The position numbers and the translations under genes were made by a program. A stretch of 64,000 bases of DNA from Klebsormidium nitens. Lineage: Eukaryota > Streptophyta > Klebsormidiophyceae > Klebsormidiales > Klebsormidiaceae. Where the stretch lies: assembly GCA_000708835.1 (NCBI GenBank), contig DF237248.1, positions 44,499-108,498 on the forward strand. Reading direction: 5' to 3'. The notes beneath the pieces are model-generated. The model did no database searches, was not told the DNA's origin, and saw nothing but the letters and a program-made list of their open reading frames with translations. This document shows positions 1 to 21,119 of the stretch, piece by piece (positions within the stretch are counted from its first letter, which is position 1; each line of letters starts with the position of its first letter).

Positions 1-8948
<8,948 letters not shown>

Positions 8949-10157
8949 CTGTTGAGATTATGGATCAGTTTGCTGTGCCTTGATTGGTTAGAAGTGATCA
9001 AGGAATCTAGATGATGAGCCTTCTGTCACCAGGCTAAGAGCCACATTGGAAAACCTACTTGCTTGATCCACATGATCTCTGCCTGCGAGCAACTTTGCAA
9101 TCAGAAGCTCGCACAATTGTATGCCTTCAGCTCTACTTGTGTAGCTGCAAACTAAATGCCCACCAATCAACTCATGATCTGGTCAACAAAATCGGTGCCC
9201 CATTGCAGGTCAGTGGTCAGGAACAATGTGATCTGCCCACATTCCCTGGGTGCACGGTTTGCTGCTGCTCTGAGGTAGACCAATGAGGGCGGAATTACGA
9301 AGCAGCATAAGGGCCTACATGAATTCGCATGATTTGTCAGCACCACCCTGTTTTAGATCTTTGCATTTTCACGTTGATGTCAAATTCTGGCGCAAGCTCT
9401 CTCTGCATTGCGCATTCCTCATTCAGTGCTTGCTGGCACTTGGTGGCTCAAATTGTGCACAGAAATCTGGCGAGGCGCGACTAGGTAGATCCCTGCATTT
9501 GCAAGCTAGCTAGCTCTGCGTGATCATCTCTCGTCCACCCCCTTTGCACTTGGCATGTAGTTTGGCCAGCTGCCGGGCTTCTGTGTTGGTTGAAAGTTGG
9601 GGGGTAAGGATTGGCGCAAAAGTGGCCCCCCATTTGAGATATCTTCGCCAGGGGGTGCGCTTTGGCAACAGCATTGGCAAGCAGCATTGTGCATGATGAG
9701 CTCGCCAGAGTGATGAAGTCCAAGGAGAATTGCAATGCGGTAGCTGCGCTTTTCTGAGGCATTTGATAGCTTTTGAACGATCTTAATCCAGCTGGAAGGG
9801 ACGTAATTCAGCTGAGAGATGTCCTACGATCTGTTTGTTCTGGACAATCGACCCTTGCTCGGGACCTATCACATTAGCAAGGACGTTTGCAAGGCGAAAG
9901 ACAAATGTGCAATCCACCAAGCGCTCTGCTTGAGATCTAAACCAAAGCTGAGCAGGCGGTCAGCTTGTGGTATCAACGGCCGTCCCCCCCAAGATCTGGC
10001 CAATGCCCCCAGCATACTCATTCATCGCACAGGATTTCTTCCAGCTAAGGGCGTCAAGTTCAGCAGGAAGCGGGGTTCACCACTTTCATACTCTGCACTT
10101 CCATCAGCGACAAGCCTGCCTGTGTTGAATAACCACCCAAATCAATCACTCCTGGTG
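8949..10157. promoter_or_regulatory. Divergent spacer between malic enzyme and polysaccharide deacetylase
   Basis: This 1.2 kb stretch separates two head-to-head start codons and should hold both promoters and 5' untranslated regions. An open frame in phase with the deacetylase start runs from 9819 to 10157, but its translation looks non-coding and it was not used. No TATA box or known operator can be assigned with confidence. Confidence 0.4.
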
Positions 10158-13100
10158 ATGCTTGTCATGATGGCTGAAGTTGTCGCACTGAGCCTTGTGC
10201 TCCTCCCTGCTTCGGTGCTGTTCATTGGGTAAGTGCACAGCTGATCACCACTGTTCAGTCTGTTGCCTTGCAGCAGTGGATAAAACGGGCCTGGCAACTT
10301 CCAGCTGGGACCCCTTTTGCGGCCGTGCAGTATACCAACTTGTAGTATCAAGTGCGCCTTCCAACAAAGCCACGCAAGCGTATTGATGCCAAGCCACTGA
10401 TCCTCAGCACAAAGCCCTCTCGACCTCTTGGGTGCAGGGTCTTCTTCCAGCCCCGTCTCATCATGCAACTGACACAGCGACTTTTCCCCTCTGTCCTGTT
10501 CCTTTGGCCCACGAAGTGTGAGACCTCTTCCCCCCATTCTATCTGCATAGCCAAAGTTCTGAAATTTGTACTGCATCCCTCAGAAATAGCGGCATCTCTA
10601 ATTGGAAAGGAATGTCCTCTTAGGTGGTTTTGCAGTTTATGAAAATAAACATACAAAACTCGTGCCATTCTCATTGGGAGAGGCCCTTGAACCTGATTGT
10701 ATCGTTGAAGCAGTTTGAGCCTCTCAGAACGGGTTACAGTAAAGCAAGATATAAGTCCCCCTCCATTGTGTTCTGCGTATTTGGACTCTCAAACTCATTC
10801 AGTTCTTTTCCTGAAAGTCTCTTCTTTGAAGTGTTCTTTATCTCGATAATCCTTAATCTACTGCATTCTGTACTCGGGGCTGACGCTGTCCATACTTTGC
10901 TTGCAGCAAAGGTGGTGGCCCTGACGATTGACGATTCTCCACACGATGCCGTCACACCAGAGGTCAGTCACTTATGCTCCGCGCTTGATGATACGTCCTG
11001 AGTCTGGTAACACCTAAAATCCCAAATCCTCGAGCCAGGTTTGAGATGTGCGACCGTCCCCCTGGATCGAGAACAGCACAACAGGCTGCACTGATTAATC
11101 ATGAATTTGACGACATTTGCCCTCACCCATTGAGTCTGGTGATCTCAGCCCAATCAGGCTCTGCAGCTGGTTTTGAAATGAAATCAAGTGAGAACGTTAA
11201 AGCCCTTGAGAAGGTCCGAAATCCTTCACTGCAGCTTTCCAATTGCATCTCAAAAGAGTGGGCGTGCTGACCTGTCAAGGTCACATGACGATTTGTGTAA
11301 AGGCATAACATCAAAGGCTAATAGTGGCTTTTGCCCCGGTGTACGTGGGGAGTAATCCTGAGTGTGAAGTGTCCAGCCTGTTCGAAATTTTACCAACCGA
11401 GTGAATATGATTAAGTGCGCCGTTTTACAAGGCATTGATCGACCAGATTATACATGTAGGTTATGCCGGAAAGGTTCATACGACAGTATGACCACTAGAC
11501 CGCCGAGTGATCTTGAAGCGTCTGAATCGTTTGACCGGAAATAGGGAAGGCCTCGAGCCAACTCGAAGTGGGTCACGTGGCTCCTTGAAGCAGTCCGTTT
11601 CCCCCGATTTCAAGCATGGTTCAGACCCAACCTGAATCTAAAACCGAGAGTTACTTGCCACGCTGGCTGAGAGTCGAACCCCAGCCTTTCTGGTCGACGC
11701 CAGCCCTTAAAACAGTGCGTCGCTTCGAAAGAAGTCGTCGCTTTCCCTTTGCAGGTACTGGACGTTCTTCAGGAACACGACTGCAAGGCCACGTTCTTCA
11801 TTATTGGAAGTTACTTGGACAAGTGGCCGCATCTAGTTGACCAAATGCACAAAGAGGGTGAGACTTGGACTTCTCATCTGAGACCCGTAGAAGTGCCAGC
11901 GAAGATTGAGGTGTGGCTGTCTTCCGCGCTCTCTTATTGGCGCCAATCTTTTTGAAACCGTTCGAAGCAGACAAGCGAAGGAGAGCCCAATCTTCCCTGC
12001 TTCGTAATCCTCTGCAATATCCGAAGTTTGAGACTCGTGAAGGGAGATCTGGTTTTCGAACCCAAAGCCGAGATTTGACGTCTGATCGTGTTGTTTTGCC
12101 AGGTCATGAGCTCGGCAACCACACGATGGAAGACACGGCGAGCTGGAAGTTGAGCAAGGTAAGTGATAGATATATTTCAGGCTTTCTGAAGACTCAGAAA
12201 GGAAACTCGGACCGGTTTCGGCCTTGTTGTCGACTTTCTGCATTAAGAAATTGACTCAAACAAACGGCGTGCCACTCGACAACGAGCCCATCGCTCGGGT
12301 CTAGAGTCCTCGATGGTCGGTGTCGAACGCTCAGCACCGTTCTCCTACTTGTAACCGTGTGGTGGGCATTACGAGTTCTGCCTTGGTTCTCAGCCTTCAA
12401 TGCAGGACAACAATGAACGAAAATAGTTATGCGAAAGACGATTAGCAGTCGTGTTGCTTCCATGGCCCTACTTCGTGACGCGATCATTATGCTTGCCTTA
12501 GCATGCCTTTGACCCCACCGATCGACCCTTGAAAAGATTCGAGACAGCCATATTCTCTACGGATTGAATCGTAGCCTCAAGAATCGCAGGTAAGCTTAGA
12601 CATGGACATGACTTGCTTCTGCTCGCCGCACTGCTTCGCAAGCAAGGGGATCGCAAAGCCAGATTCGTGTCGACCTTTCAGGCTGGACCGCCCTTCTCAA
12701 GGGATGCTCGTCAAATCATTTTTATTCCGTTCCGTTACTCTTCCAGGACGAATTGGAGCGGCAGCTGCTAGAAACGGACTCCCGGTTGCAGCCTTACTGG
12801 GGCGCGAACAGTATCAAGTGGTTCCGGCCGGTAAGTGACGGACTTTCCCCCGCTTTTTTTGTCACTCTCGTTCCTTCGGTATTCCTGAGATTCGAAGCCA
12901 GTCCGTAAGTGTGCAAAAAAGGGTTCGAAAACAGTCTCACTCACGCGGATGGACTATGCAGAAGGTCACCCATCCAGATCCGAAAGATGTTCGATCCGGA
13001 CGGCGCCTTGAGGGTTCTTGTCGGGGTGCTTACATAATCTGCTTTAGAATCTGGTTTGCATCATGAAAGCTGGTTACTAGGTGGCAGTCTGGAAACACGT

Positions 13101-14720
13101 CGCGACAATAGAACGCTTCTAGACACCCGGTCCGTAAGCTGAAGTCGTTGACAACCCAAAAAAGAAACACTGTTCACTCGGATACTCCGTAAAAATAGTC
13201 CGTAAAAATTCTCTCAGCTTGAAGCTATTAGAGCGGGCATAGCAAACGGACGTAGAGTCGGACTACGAAGTCAATCGACCCGCGAATATCGCAATCCTAT
13301 TTCACGGTCAGCGTGCCAGACGTTGACGAACAGACCTGTAATTTCAAAAGAACGAGTTTCCGGCTGGAGTAAGTGCCGATCAACATGTTGACCGCTAACC
13401 AACTCACAAACCGCAGTAAACTTCTAGATAATAAGTTCTTTTCACCCCCGTACAGGGCCACGGCTGGTTCACGCAAAGCATGATGACAACCCTGCGCAAG
13501 CACGGGTACCGCGTCGCGCTGGGGTCGCTCTTCCCACATGACCCCTTCTTCGTAGACCAAGGGCCGCTCATTGCGAAGTACCTTTTAGCCCGGGTGAGCT
13601 TTTTCTAGGATTCCCGAGAAGCTTTACCGCGCTTTTACAGAACGCATGGCAGATGACAGGGGGTCCCGAAGTGGGAAGCATCTCTGAACCCGGGTGAGCC
13701 GTCCCCGCTTTGCCGAGACATTTCCGCGCCTTTCCAGGACACGTGGCAAAGAGGCACCGTTTGGAGAGACTAAAGAGACCGCGCCACGGGAATTGAGGTC
13801 CACCGGAGGTGTTCACGGACGGTTTCGCCGTCACTTTCGCCGTCAGAGCAGCTCGCTGGTTTCGCCGGCTGTGCACCTTTGAGACCAATTTGCAGAAGGC
13901 GCCTAAAGGCCAGCAGTTGACCGGTCGGCGCTGTTTGTAGAGCACGTCATACTGTCCGCGAAGTCCTGAATGAGCTTCTAGATGAGCTTTTGAGACATCA
14001 GTCGACCGGGGTCGCGCTGCGTTGCTAACCTCAGGACAAATCTGCGGTAATCTTTGAAAGGTCCTGCCCCCCTTGCGTCCACTGAGCAAGCCAAACACCG
14101 CTCCCGAGCAGCTAGAAGTTGATTGTAGAAGGCTGGTCTATCAAAACCAAATTAGGGGACGCATTCTCGATCGTACCACAATTGAAGGTGCCGTCTGACC
14201 ATCCCTCGCAGGTGTACCCGGGCGCTGTCATTATTCTCCATGATGGAAAGCCAAGCCGTCGACAGCTGATAGACGTGAGTCTTCGCTTGATTCTCAAGAC
14301 GGGTCCCTTGCTTTTCGATGCCCTTCGTCACTATCTACTGAAATCTACGAAGGCCGTTCCTCTGACTTGTTCAATCTGCAGAGCCTGCATCTCTCGCTTT
14401 CTCGACGGATGCGCTGACGTCGGCTCGAGGCAGCAAAGATCTGTTAAGCCCTCGCCGGAATACGGTCGCTGGCTTTTTCTCCGCACTTGTCAGGCGTTGC
14501 TGTTGGTATTAGAAAGTCGACAATCTCTTCCGTCGTGTAAACTATGTGGGCGCTCACCGTTACGATCAATGCTTCCTGCCACGTCGTGCAGGCTTTGAAG
14601 ATTTTGCTACCCGAACTCAAACGCCGTGGCTATAAAGTAGTGACTCTTTCGAGCTTAGTCGGAGAGAAGCCTAAGGCAGGCAGTGCTTCCAATGCTGGTC
14701 GTCCTTCCAAAATCCAATGA
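10158..14720 (+). CDS. Polysaccharide deacetylase (NodB homology domain, CE4), membrane-anchored
   Basis: Predicted to remove N- or O-acetyl groups from a surface polysaccharide such as chitin-like or xylan-like chains; the substrate cannot be read from sequence. Nine exons: 10158-10228, 10438-10517, 10907-10962, 11755-11857, 12103-12158, 12747-12830, 13456-13593, 14212-14274 and 14592-14720, giving 259 residues with every phase consistent. The N-terminus MLVMMAEVVALSLVLLPASV is a signal anchor. NodB motifs are in order: TIDDS (Asp59, Asp60), HELGNHT (His105, His110), KWFRPGHGWF (146-155) and VIILHD (His206). The length matches small NodB-only deacetylases. An alternative upstream in-frame Met at 9819 is less likely because the intervening translation lacks protein character. 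The gene faces the hydrolase tail to tail. Confidence 0.9.
13575..13740. repeat. Probable two-copy duplication at a deacetylase splice donor
   Basis: The exon end plus donor ttagcccgggtgagct around 13593 is echoed by tgaacccgggtgagcc around 13696. Both are followed by similar text (cgagaagctttaccgcgctttta against cgagacatttccgcgccttt). The period is about 103 bases. Divergence is high, so this is less certain than the other arrays. Confidence 0.5.
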
Positions 14721-15730
14721 TGGAGCGGACCTCATGGACCAGTCGGTCTTTGCGTCCGGATGCAGCGGCCGCTAAAAGGCGGAACATTAGCAAGCTCATC
14801 TTGGCCGCAAGTCTTTACCTGCATATGACCGGGTTCGCTTTGTCAATCTGGTGCATGAGGTTGCTGCGCGGCGGGACTGGTTGGTGAAGAATGATGATTG
14901 GCTAGGGTCCTCGAGAAGGCTGCGCTTCGGCAACATGTGTGCATGTAAGGCATTGTGCGCATCATCACTCTTGGATCAATCAAGTGCTTCACTGATCTGG
15001 TCAAGATATCTTCTGTCGAATGCGTGTCCCAGTTTGTGATCTATTCAATGACTGCAAATGATGGGGACGGTTACATGTATATATAAATATTGATTGTGGT
15101 CATGCACATTAGTGCATTGGCGCTCGCGCGTTTACTTCAGTCCGTTCAGGCACACGGACTCGCGGCTGCACCACTACAGCTGCATGACACTCAGTGTGAT
15201 GCAGCCAGGCCAGCACATCATGGATGCGCGGAGTTCCGATAGGACATGGACGTACAAAGTACCGCCAGATCGATTAGCTGAATATTATTGAATGAGGAAG
15301 AATTCTGTGGCTTCTACCATCATCAAGCGATGATTGTCATCATGCGTTTACGCATGCTTTCCATGTACAGACTCACCGCTAGAGCTTCCAATGCATGCGA
15401 CATGTATCATGTTCGACAGTTGGCAACGTACGTTGCACAATCCACATAATTAGTCCCGATTGTGTCCTTACGTATTTGGTTCGATAATTGCAAGATTTTT
15501 CATCTCGTCCATCAGGGAGTCTGGGCTCTCGCAGTCTTCTACATCAACGTACTGCAGTATGCTGTACTTCTACTATGACAGAAGTCTTGGATCACAGGGC
15601 ACGGCAGCAAAATCAAAAAGCCACAATGGCAATTGCCTTTGATCAGATAATACAATAGCTAAGCAACGCGCGCACAAGAAGTTGTTGCCAAATTGCTGCG
15701 GACCAGGTCAAATCCTAACCACCCGTCAGC
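14721..15730. other. Convergent intergenic spacer, palindrome-rich
   Basis: The tail-to-tail gap between the deacetylase and the hydrolase must contain both polyadenylation regions. It holds an AT-rich stretch (tgtatatataaatattg near 15077) and many self-complementary words such as atgcat and gatc, plus a perfect 14-bp palindrome at 15423-15436. No convincing coding exon was found. Confidence 0.5.
15423..15436. other. Perfect 14-bp palindrome
   Basis: GCAACGTACGTTGC is exactly self-complementary. It lies in the convergent spacer, about 300 bases beyond the stop codon of the hydrolase. Confidence 0.6.
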
Positions 15731-18700
15731 TTAACCCAGGTGCTCGAGCAGAAACTCTGCCGCATTCCCGACCGCCTTGTCGATCACAGCCGGGTCCTCG
15801 TAGAACTGGAAATGGTTAACGCCGTCTTCCTTGACCAACTTCTTCTTCTCGCTCGCGATCGTCTCGAAGTGCTTGTAAGCTGACGGCGGCCCGTCCGAGA
15901 ACTCGCCGTGGATCATGATGGTCGGGACCTTCAACTGGGCGGCGCCAGCGTTGAGCGACTCGAACTCCATGTACCTGAAACGGTCCACAGAACGTCCGGT
16001 TTAGAACCAAAAGGTCCTCTTCCCCAAGCTCGATGAAGGTCTGAACGGGCTCAGAATGCTCCGGGAATCCAGACAGCTGCTACCAGTAACGAGCGTTAAA
16101 GCTGTTTACTTTACGCCCAGCTCGCAGAATTGGCAGGGATAAGCTAACCACGCCGTTGGATCAGGTGGGTTGGCTTCCTGCGGCCTGCCCAGTTCAAAGG
16201 TCGGCAAAGTTGACCCTCACCCACGGTCAACTCTGGCAGGTTCGGCAAACGCATATGAGGTAGCACCCAAGAAACAAACGATCCGAATGTCAAGGCACGA
16301 AGAAGTATTAAGCCAAACCGTTTTTCAATCGAACCCAGAACGAACTGTCAACACTCGGAGAGTCTGTTGCCAAAGCATGGCCACGCGATTGTGAAACCTC
16401 TGAGATGACGCAGTACGAGCGCGGACCTGACGGAGCTCATGAGCGCCAAGCCACATCGTCGATTCTGAAGCTAGAAAGGCTGAACGACAAATCAAACAAG
16501 AGCATGTTTTCGACCCATTTCCAAAGAGCTGTATGGCATGACGTAGTGTGAGCGCTAACGTAGTGTGAGCGCCACCCTGTTCTGCCAGATTTGCCTATCA
16601 ATATTCATTACATTCTCGTTTGGTCAATACACTTTTTTTCCGAGGAAGCTAAAAGGCAAAGAACTTCAAGGGCTTTATGTCGAGACGTTTCAGAGCATTG
16701 GAAGAGCTTTAATTTCACGTAGAGGGAGCGCTGACCTGACGTACCTATTTTTTCGAAGAAGCAATATTTGATAAATTCCAAGGCCATTATGTCGAGACGT
16801 TTCAGAGGGTTTGGAACAACTACAGCTTCACGGCGAGCGAGCGCTGACCTGACGTAGCTCATGAGCGCCACCCGGTTCTCCCAGATGCCGCGATCGGCCC
16901 AGCCATGGTACCAATCCCAGATGGGCTTCCAGGGGAGGCCCACGTCCTTGCGGAGGGGATCAACGATCGGAATGTACTCAACCTGGAGCAAAGCACGAGG
17001 ACCGTTTGATTTGGATACGGCAAAGGGGCATGAGAGAGTCGGCAGAAATTAGGGATCACTGTATCGACCGGTCTGACGAATGCAAGCAAGCAACCGGCAG
17101 CTCGACAATTTCCAACTTCCGTATCATCTTTCTTTCCCCGGACGGCTGAGAGAACCTTCTCCAATTCGTGCGTCTTAGGTCCCCCTTCTTTCGAAGTTGT
17201 GTGTGGAGATCTGGTGGAGAGTTCGACTTCAAAATAGCTGCTGAAAGGTTCAGCCTGTTACCCATTCTGTACTGAACGAGATTGATCAGAAAGCGTTTGA
17301 TGGTTTGCAGTGGACCCCGGAGTCTGCAAGTCCGCCAGATCTCCATATGAAGAGCGAAGAGCCCATCCAACCCCCTGCGGGAATAGGTACTGCGTCCAGA
17401 TGCTACAATCCAGAGCTGATGAAACTTCACTGTAATGAAAGGACGACTTCACATGGTAATACAGAGTCGTCTTCAATCTCTTATCACCCAACCTGGAGAC
17501 CGTTCTAGTTGCAACTCAAAGGTCATGTTGATCTGAGCTTCCGACCCTGACGACCTTCGATCCGACCACAAACGATATCGTTTGCTTTCAACTCCTCTGT
17601 CGAATCCAAGGTCGGTTAAGTTTGAAGCTCAACCACTCATCTCCCCCGACGCTTGATACTTCTTTAGGGCGGCATGTGCATTCCAGCAGAGTTCAAGGAA
17701 ACTCTGAGCTTCACTCTCAAATCCAACAATTCCAGACCAGATCGCTGGTCTTTCTTCAGAAGTGCTTCGACATCTCGTTTGGATCTGGAGATTTGCCACG
17801 CCAAAATCTCAAGCCACCCACCTCCCCAGTCGCCTCATACTTCTCCAGGAGGGCGGCCTTTCCTGTTCTAAGCGAAGTCTCAAACCCGACACCCTCAAGT
17901 CCAAATCGCTGCTCTGTCTTCAAATCGCTTCATATAACACATTCTTTGCATCTGAAACTCGTTCAGTCGAGAAACTCGAGCCACTCACCTCCCCAGTCGC
18001 CTGGTACTTCTCCAGGGCAGCCTTCGCCTTCTCACTCCGCTGCTGCAGCCGCGCCTCCGCTTCCTCCACCTTGATCTCCCCCCCCAGGAGCTCCAGCCCT
18101 CCGATAAGCGCCACGTCGTTATCATGCTCGCGATAATGGCCACTGACCACAGCCGCCGCTTTGATGTTCGGATTAGAGGCAGCCGCAACCATGACCTCCG
18201 AAGCGCCCTCGCAGACCCCAAGCGCCGCAATCTTGTCTGCGAAGCGAGGATTACAGTTATGAGTGCTGGGGTGATCAGCGTTCTAGAGTAACGAAGCGTT
18301 CTAGGCAATTGCGATTGGGCCGCCGCAAGCCCCGCGTTTCAGAGTTGAGATTCCTAGGATTGCCGCCGCAAGCCCCGCATTTCAGAGTTGAGATTCCTAG
18401 GATTGCAAATTTCACCCTTTCTCTGAACTACTAGCCGGGATTAAAGTGGTTATCTGGGTTGTTTCAAGTCCTTGCTTTGAATCTCAACAACCTCAGCAAT
18501 TCAGTGAGTGACTTGGATGTGCTCCATTCCTCAACCCAACAATCGTTTGGACCCTATGCAACCCAAGTTCACACTCACATTGATCCTGCAAAGCTGAGTC
18601 CAGTCGAAATCAAAGTCCTGTCAAAGTCAAAGTCCTTCACCCCCTGGAAACTTCGAAGCTCACCTGCGTCAACCTCGGGCCGGCTCTTCAGGAACTCAAT

Positions 18701-19000
18701 CGCACTGCCCAAATCCACCACCTTGTTCTGCGGCTCCTCCAATCTCCGCGGTTCTCCCTTACTCGCCCCATGCGTCCGGCAGTCAAACGCCAGAGCCACA
18801 AACCCCTCATCAGCGAGCCTGGTTGCGTACTGAACCGGTGCCTGTTCTTTGACATAACAGAAGGGCCCCAGGATCGCAACAGCTGGCGCTTTGCTGACGT
18901 CACCCCCCTGAGGAAGGTACAGATTGCCCACCAGTTCCACGCCCTCGCTCTGGAAGGTCACGGGCTCGACGGTGTAGCGGCCGTGCCGCGGGGGCGCCAT
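15731..19000 (-). CDS. Alpha/beta hydrolase of the dienelactone hydrolase/YcjY type
   Basis: A predicted soluble esterase or thioesterase-like hydrolase; the substrate is unknown. Four exons: 19000-18664, 18236-17989, 16982-16849 and 15974-15731, giving 320 residues with phases 1, 0 and 2 matching across introns. The likely triad is Cys121 in the nucleophile elbow LGVCEGA, Asp267 in MIHGEFSDG and His294 in GVNHFQF. Cys in place of Ser is known in dienelactone hydrolases and YcjY-like proteins. No transit peptide is evident from Met1 (MAPPRHGRYTVEPVTF). An upstream in-frame Met at 19054 is possible, but a CTGCAG acceptor just before the chosen start suggests a 5' leader intron there. Two of the three introns carry repeated copies of the preceding exon's 3' end. 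Confidence 0.88.
16415..16872. repeat. Tandem copies of hydrolase exon 3 donor end
   Basis: The functional junction at 16849 reads, on the plus strand, gcgctgacctgacgtagctc. Related text occurs near 16731-16745 (gcgctgacctgacgtacc) and 16426-16452 (gacctgacggagctcatgag), with weaker copies near 16540-16580. The flank tatgtcgagacgtttcagag also recurs about 110 bases apart (about 16678 and 16788). The copies lie in the intron downstream of the exon whose end they imitate. Confidence 0.75.
17625..18025. repeat. Three-copy array of hydrolase exon 2 donor end
   Basis: The functional exon end and donor (plus-strand cactcacctccccagtcgcc, then tacttctccaggg) around 17983-18018 are repeated at about 17815-17850 and, more diverged, at about 17636-17668, giving a period near 170 bases. 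The flanks tcaaatccaacaatt and tctcaaacccgacacc also correspond. Both extra copies lie downstream, inside intron 2. Confidence 0.8.
18319..18404. repeat. Two near-identical 43-base direct repeats in hydrolase intron 1
   Basis: Units at 18319-18361 and 18362-18404 begin gccgccgcaagccccgc and end attcctaggatt. They differ at a single visible base (gcgttt against gcattt), so this duplication is recent compared with the exon-edge arrays. Confidence 0.85.
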
Positions 19001-21085
19001 CTTTGGGGGGCGCTGCAGAGAAATCTGATGCTTTTGTATTTTACAGATAGCCAATCGTGGTTGAGTTCTGGAGAAGTGCGCACGCAGCCCAGATGGGATT
19101 GCCCTGAACTCTTAGTGGGGCTTTGTAGATTCGAGATCTGGAAAGAAAAGGCAGGAGGCAAACGACATGTGGGTGCCTTAGTTTTGGCACTACCCAGACA
19201 CTCGTCTCACCCTTCCAATGCCTTCAATTTGAAAATGCCCAGACACTCTTTACCCTTCGAGTGGCCTAAAGTCTGAACTGCCCACCGCTCACCACACCTT
19301 CAACCACAGCCAATAGAAAACTCCTACTGTGGCAAAAAGCAGTAATACATACAGAGCTCCAAGGCATACTCACGGGGATCCCTCACTTAAAGGGCCAGCT
19401 GCCGAGGGGGCTGAAAAAAGTTTTCGGTCTGGCATTTGAAGGGACAAAGTGGTTTCCAGATCAGTACAAGTTGCAGCCTGGTCTTTTTCTGAGCTTTGAG
19501 TGTCTCTTAGCTTCAGCCGACACAGGCCTCATGTAGGCTTTTACTGTACGTTTTGACCCGATTGCAAACCCTTTGAACATGGCCAGAAAAGTGCCAAGGG
19601 GACTGGTTGTACAATGCTTTGAGGATCCAGTTTCTCCTACTGCTGAGAAACTCAGCCTGACGCCGCTGTTAGATCACTTCTTAGCCATTTGCAATGTGAG
19701 AGGAACTGTACTATAATCAAGACAGCTCCGAGGAAAGGTTACAAGAAAACATACCCTCTCCATTTGTTTGAAGCCTGGCTTACCAGAAGCAACAGATTCA
19801 CCGCTTGAAGCAAAAAATTCATCAGCACATACTGAACCAAATTGCATCGCGGCCTGCTTCTTGTGTTGAAGTGCAGATCCAATACACTTTTGAACAGATT
19901 ATTCAAATTGACTAAGTCCATGATTCAAGGCAAGGACACCTCGTCAGCACAACTTCACAGACCAGCTTTAGAATTGCATTCAACCAGACGGCAAGGAGCT
20001 CACCTTTCAAAAGAAGGATGATCAACTAGATCGCCCAACCTTCTGGGCTGCTGCGCGCGGGGACTCCAAACCAAACTCCCTTTCACTTTAAGTAGCGTTT
20101 TCAGCAATGCAAAAAGAGAGGAACAACGACTTGAACCAGTTTAGGGGCTGTCAGTGCATATTAAATTTACGAATGCGACGGAAACGAGAATCAGGTAGGT
20201 AGGTATTATCTTACCGTACTCAAGAAAGCTACACGTCTGGACTCTGGACTCTGCACCCCGTGATTGAATTCAGGACTGCATTTGGAACCTTGTACATGAT
20301 GATATGGTCGCTTCGAGTGCCGCGCCGTTGGCCGGCTTGGCATTTGGATACCGTATCTGTACCTGGGCCCACCATGACCGTCTTTGAAGTCTAGCTGCAC
20401 CGTACCTATCGCATCTTCCATGACCGGTACACGGCATAAGCTATAGCATTCCCAGTGCAGTGGTGCGAGTCTGCAATCGAGTAACTACAGAATCCTGCTG
20501 CATTGAATGCATCCTGTTTAAGGAAAAGCTGTAGCCCGTCGATTGGAACCTCTGTCCAAAGAACGTACGGCTTGCATAAAACTAATCTTCCTAGACGGTT
20601 GATAATCGGCAGCTACCGGCTTTACGCTCACCGTCGATATCCAACATCGATGTGAGATATACGCTAGATCTGACTACTCCATGCCGACGGCATTCGGTTG
20701 CGGAAGATTCTTTGCGGCAAATACTTTCCACGTGGCAGATACGATATTCCCCAATCTTGCCACGGAGGCATTGCCAGGAGCAGAGCATACTTTCAAACGT
20801 GGCACTTAGTTATTTAATTGCGCCAATCAAACTCTGCGATAGCAGAAAGTATTGACCAGAACTCCGTGTAAGAAAGCTTTCATTGGTCCAGTTCGAGAGT
20901 TTGTTGCAAACATTCTTCAGGTCTTCGAAGCCTAGATGTTTCAGGAGCGCATCCGACTCCGAGTCCGAGTCGCCAGCTCCTGACTCTGAGCAAGAAGTTG
21001 CAACAGCACGGGCAAAATTGGAGGGAAGGCGAAACCGGAGAAAAGGAAGAGTCTGGCGGCAGTCAGTTTGATGAGGATATTCGGT

Positions 21086-21119
21086 GACAAGGTGGCAAGG
21101 TGGCAAGGTGGCAAGGTGC
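21086..21119. repeat. Four-copy 10-base tandem repeat (ggtggcaa type)
   Basis: caaggtgg is repeated four times without interruption (caaggtggcaaggtggcaag). It is a simple microrepeat in the hydrolase-GPC1 spacer. Confidence 0.7.

Noticed and set aside
9819-10157. Longer N-terminus for the polysaccharide deacetylase
   Set aside because: The frame is open, but the translation is irregular and the signal anchor begins naturally at 10158, matching small NodB proteins.
18575-19054. Hydrolase start at the upstream in-frame Met (19054)
   Set aside because: A CTGCAG acceptor lies just before Met at 19000, and the added residues (MAICKIQKHQISLQRPPK) do not look like part of the hydrolase fold.
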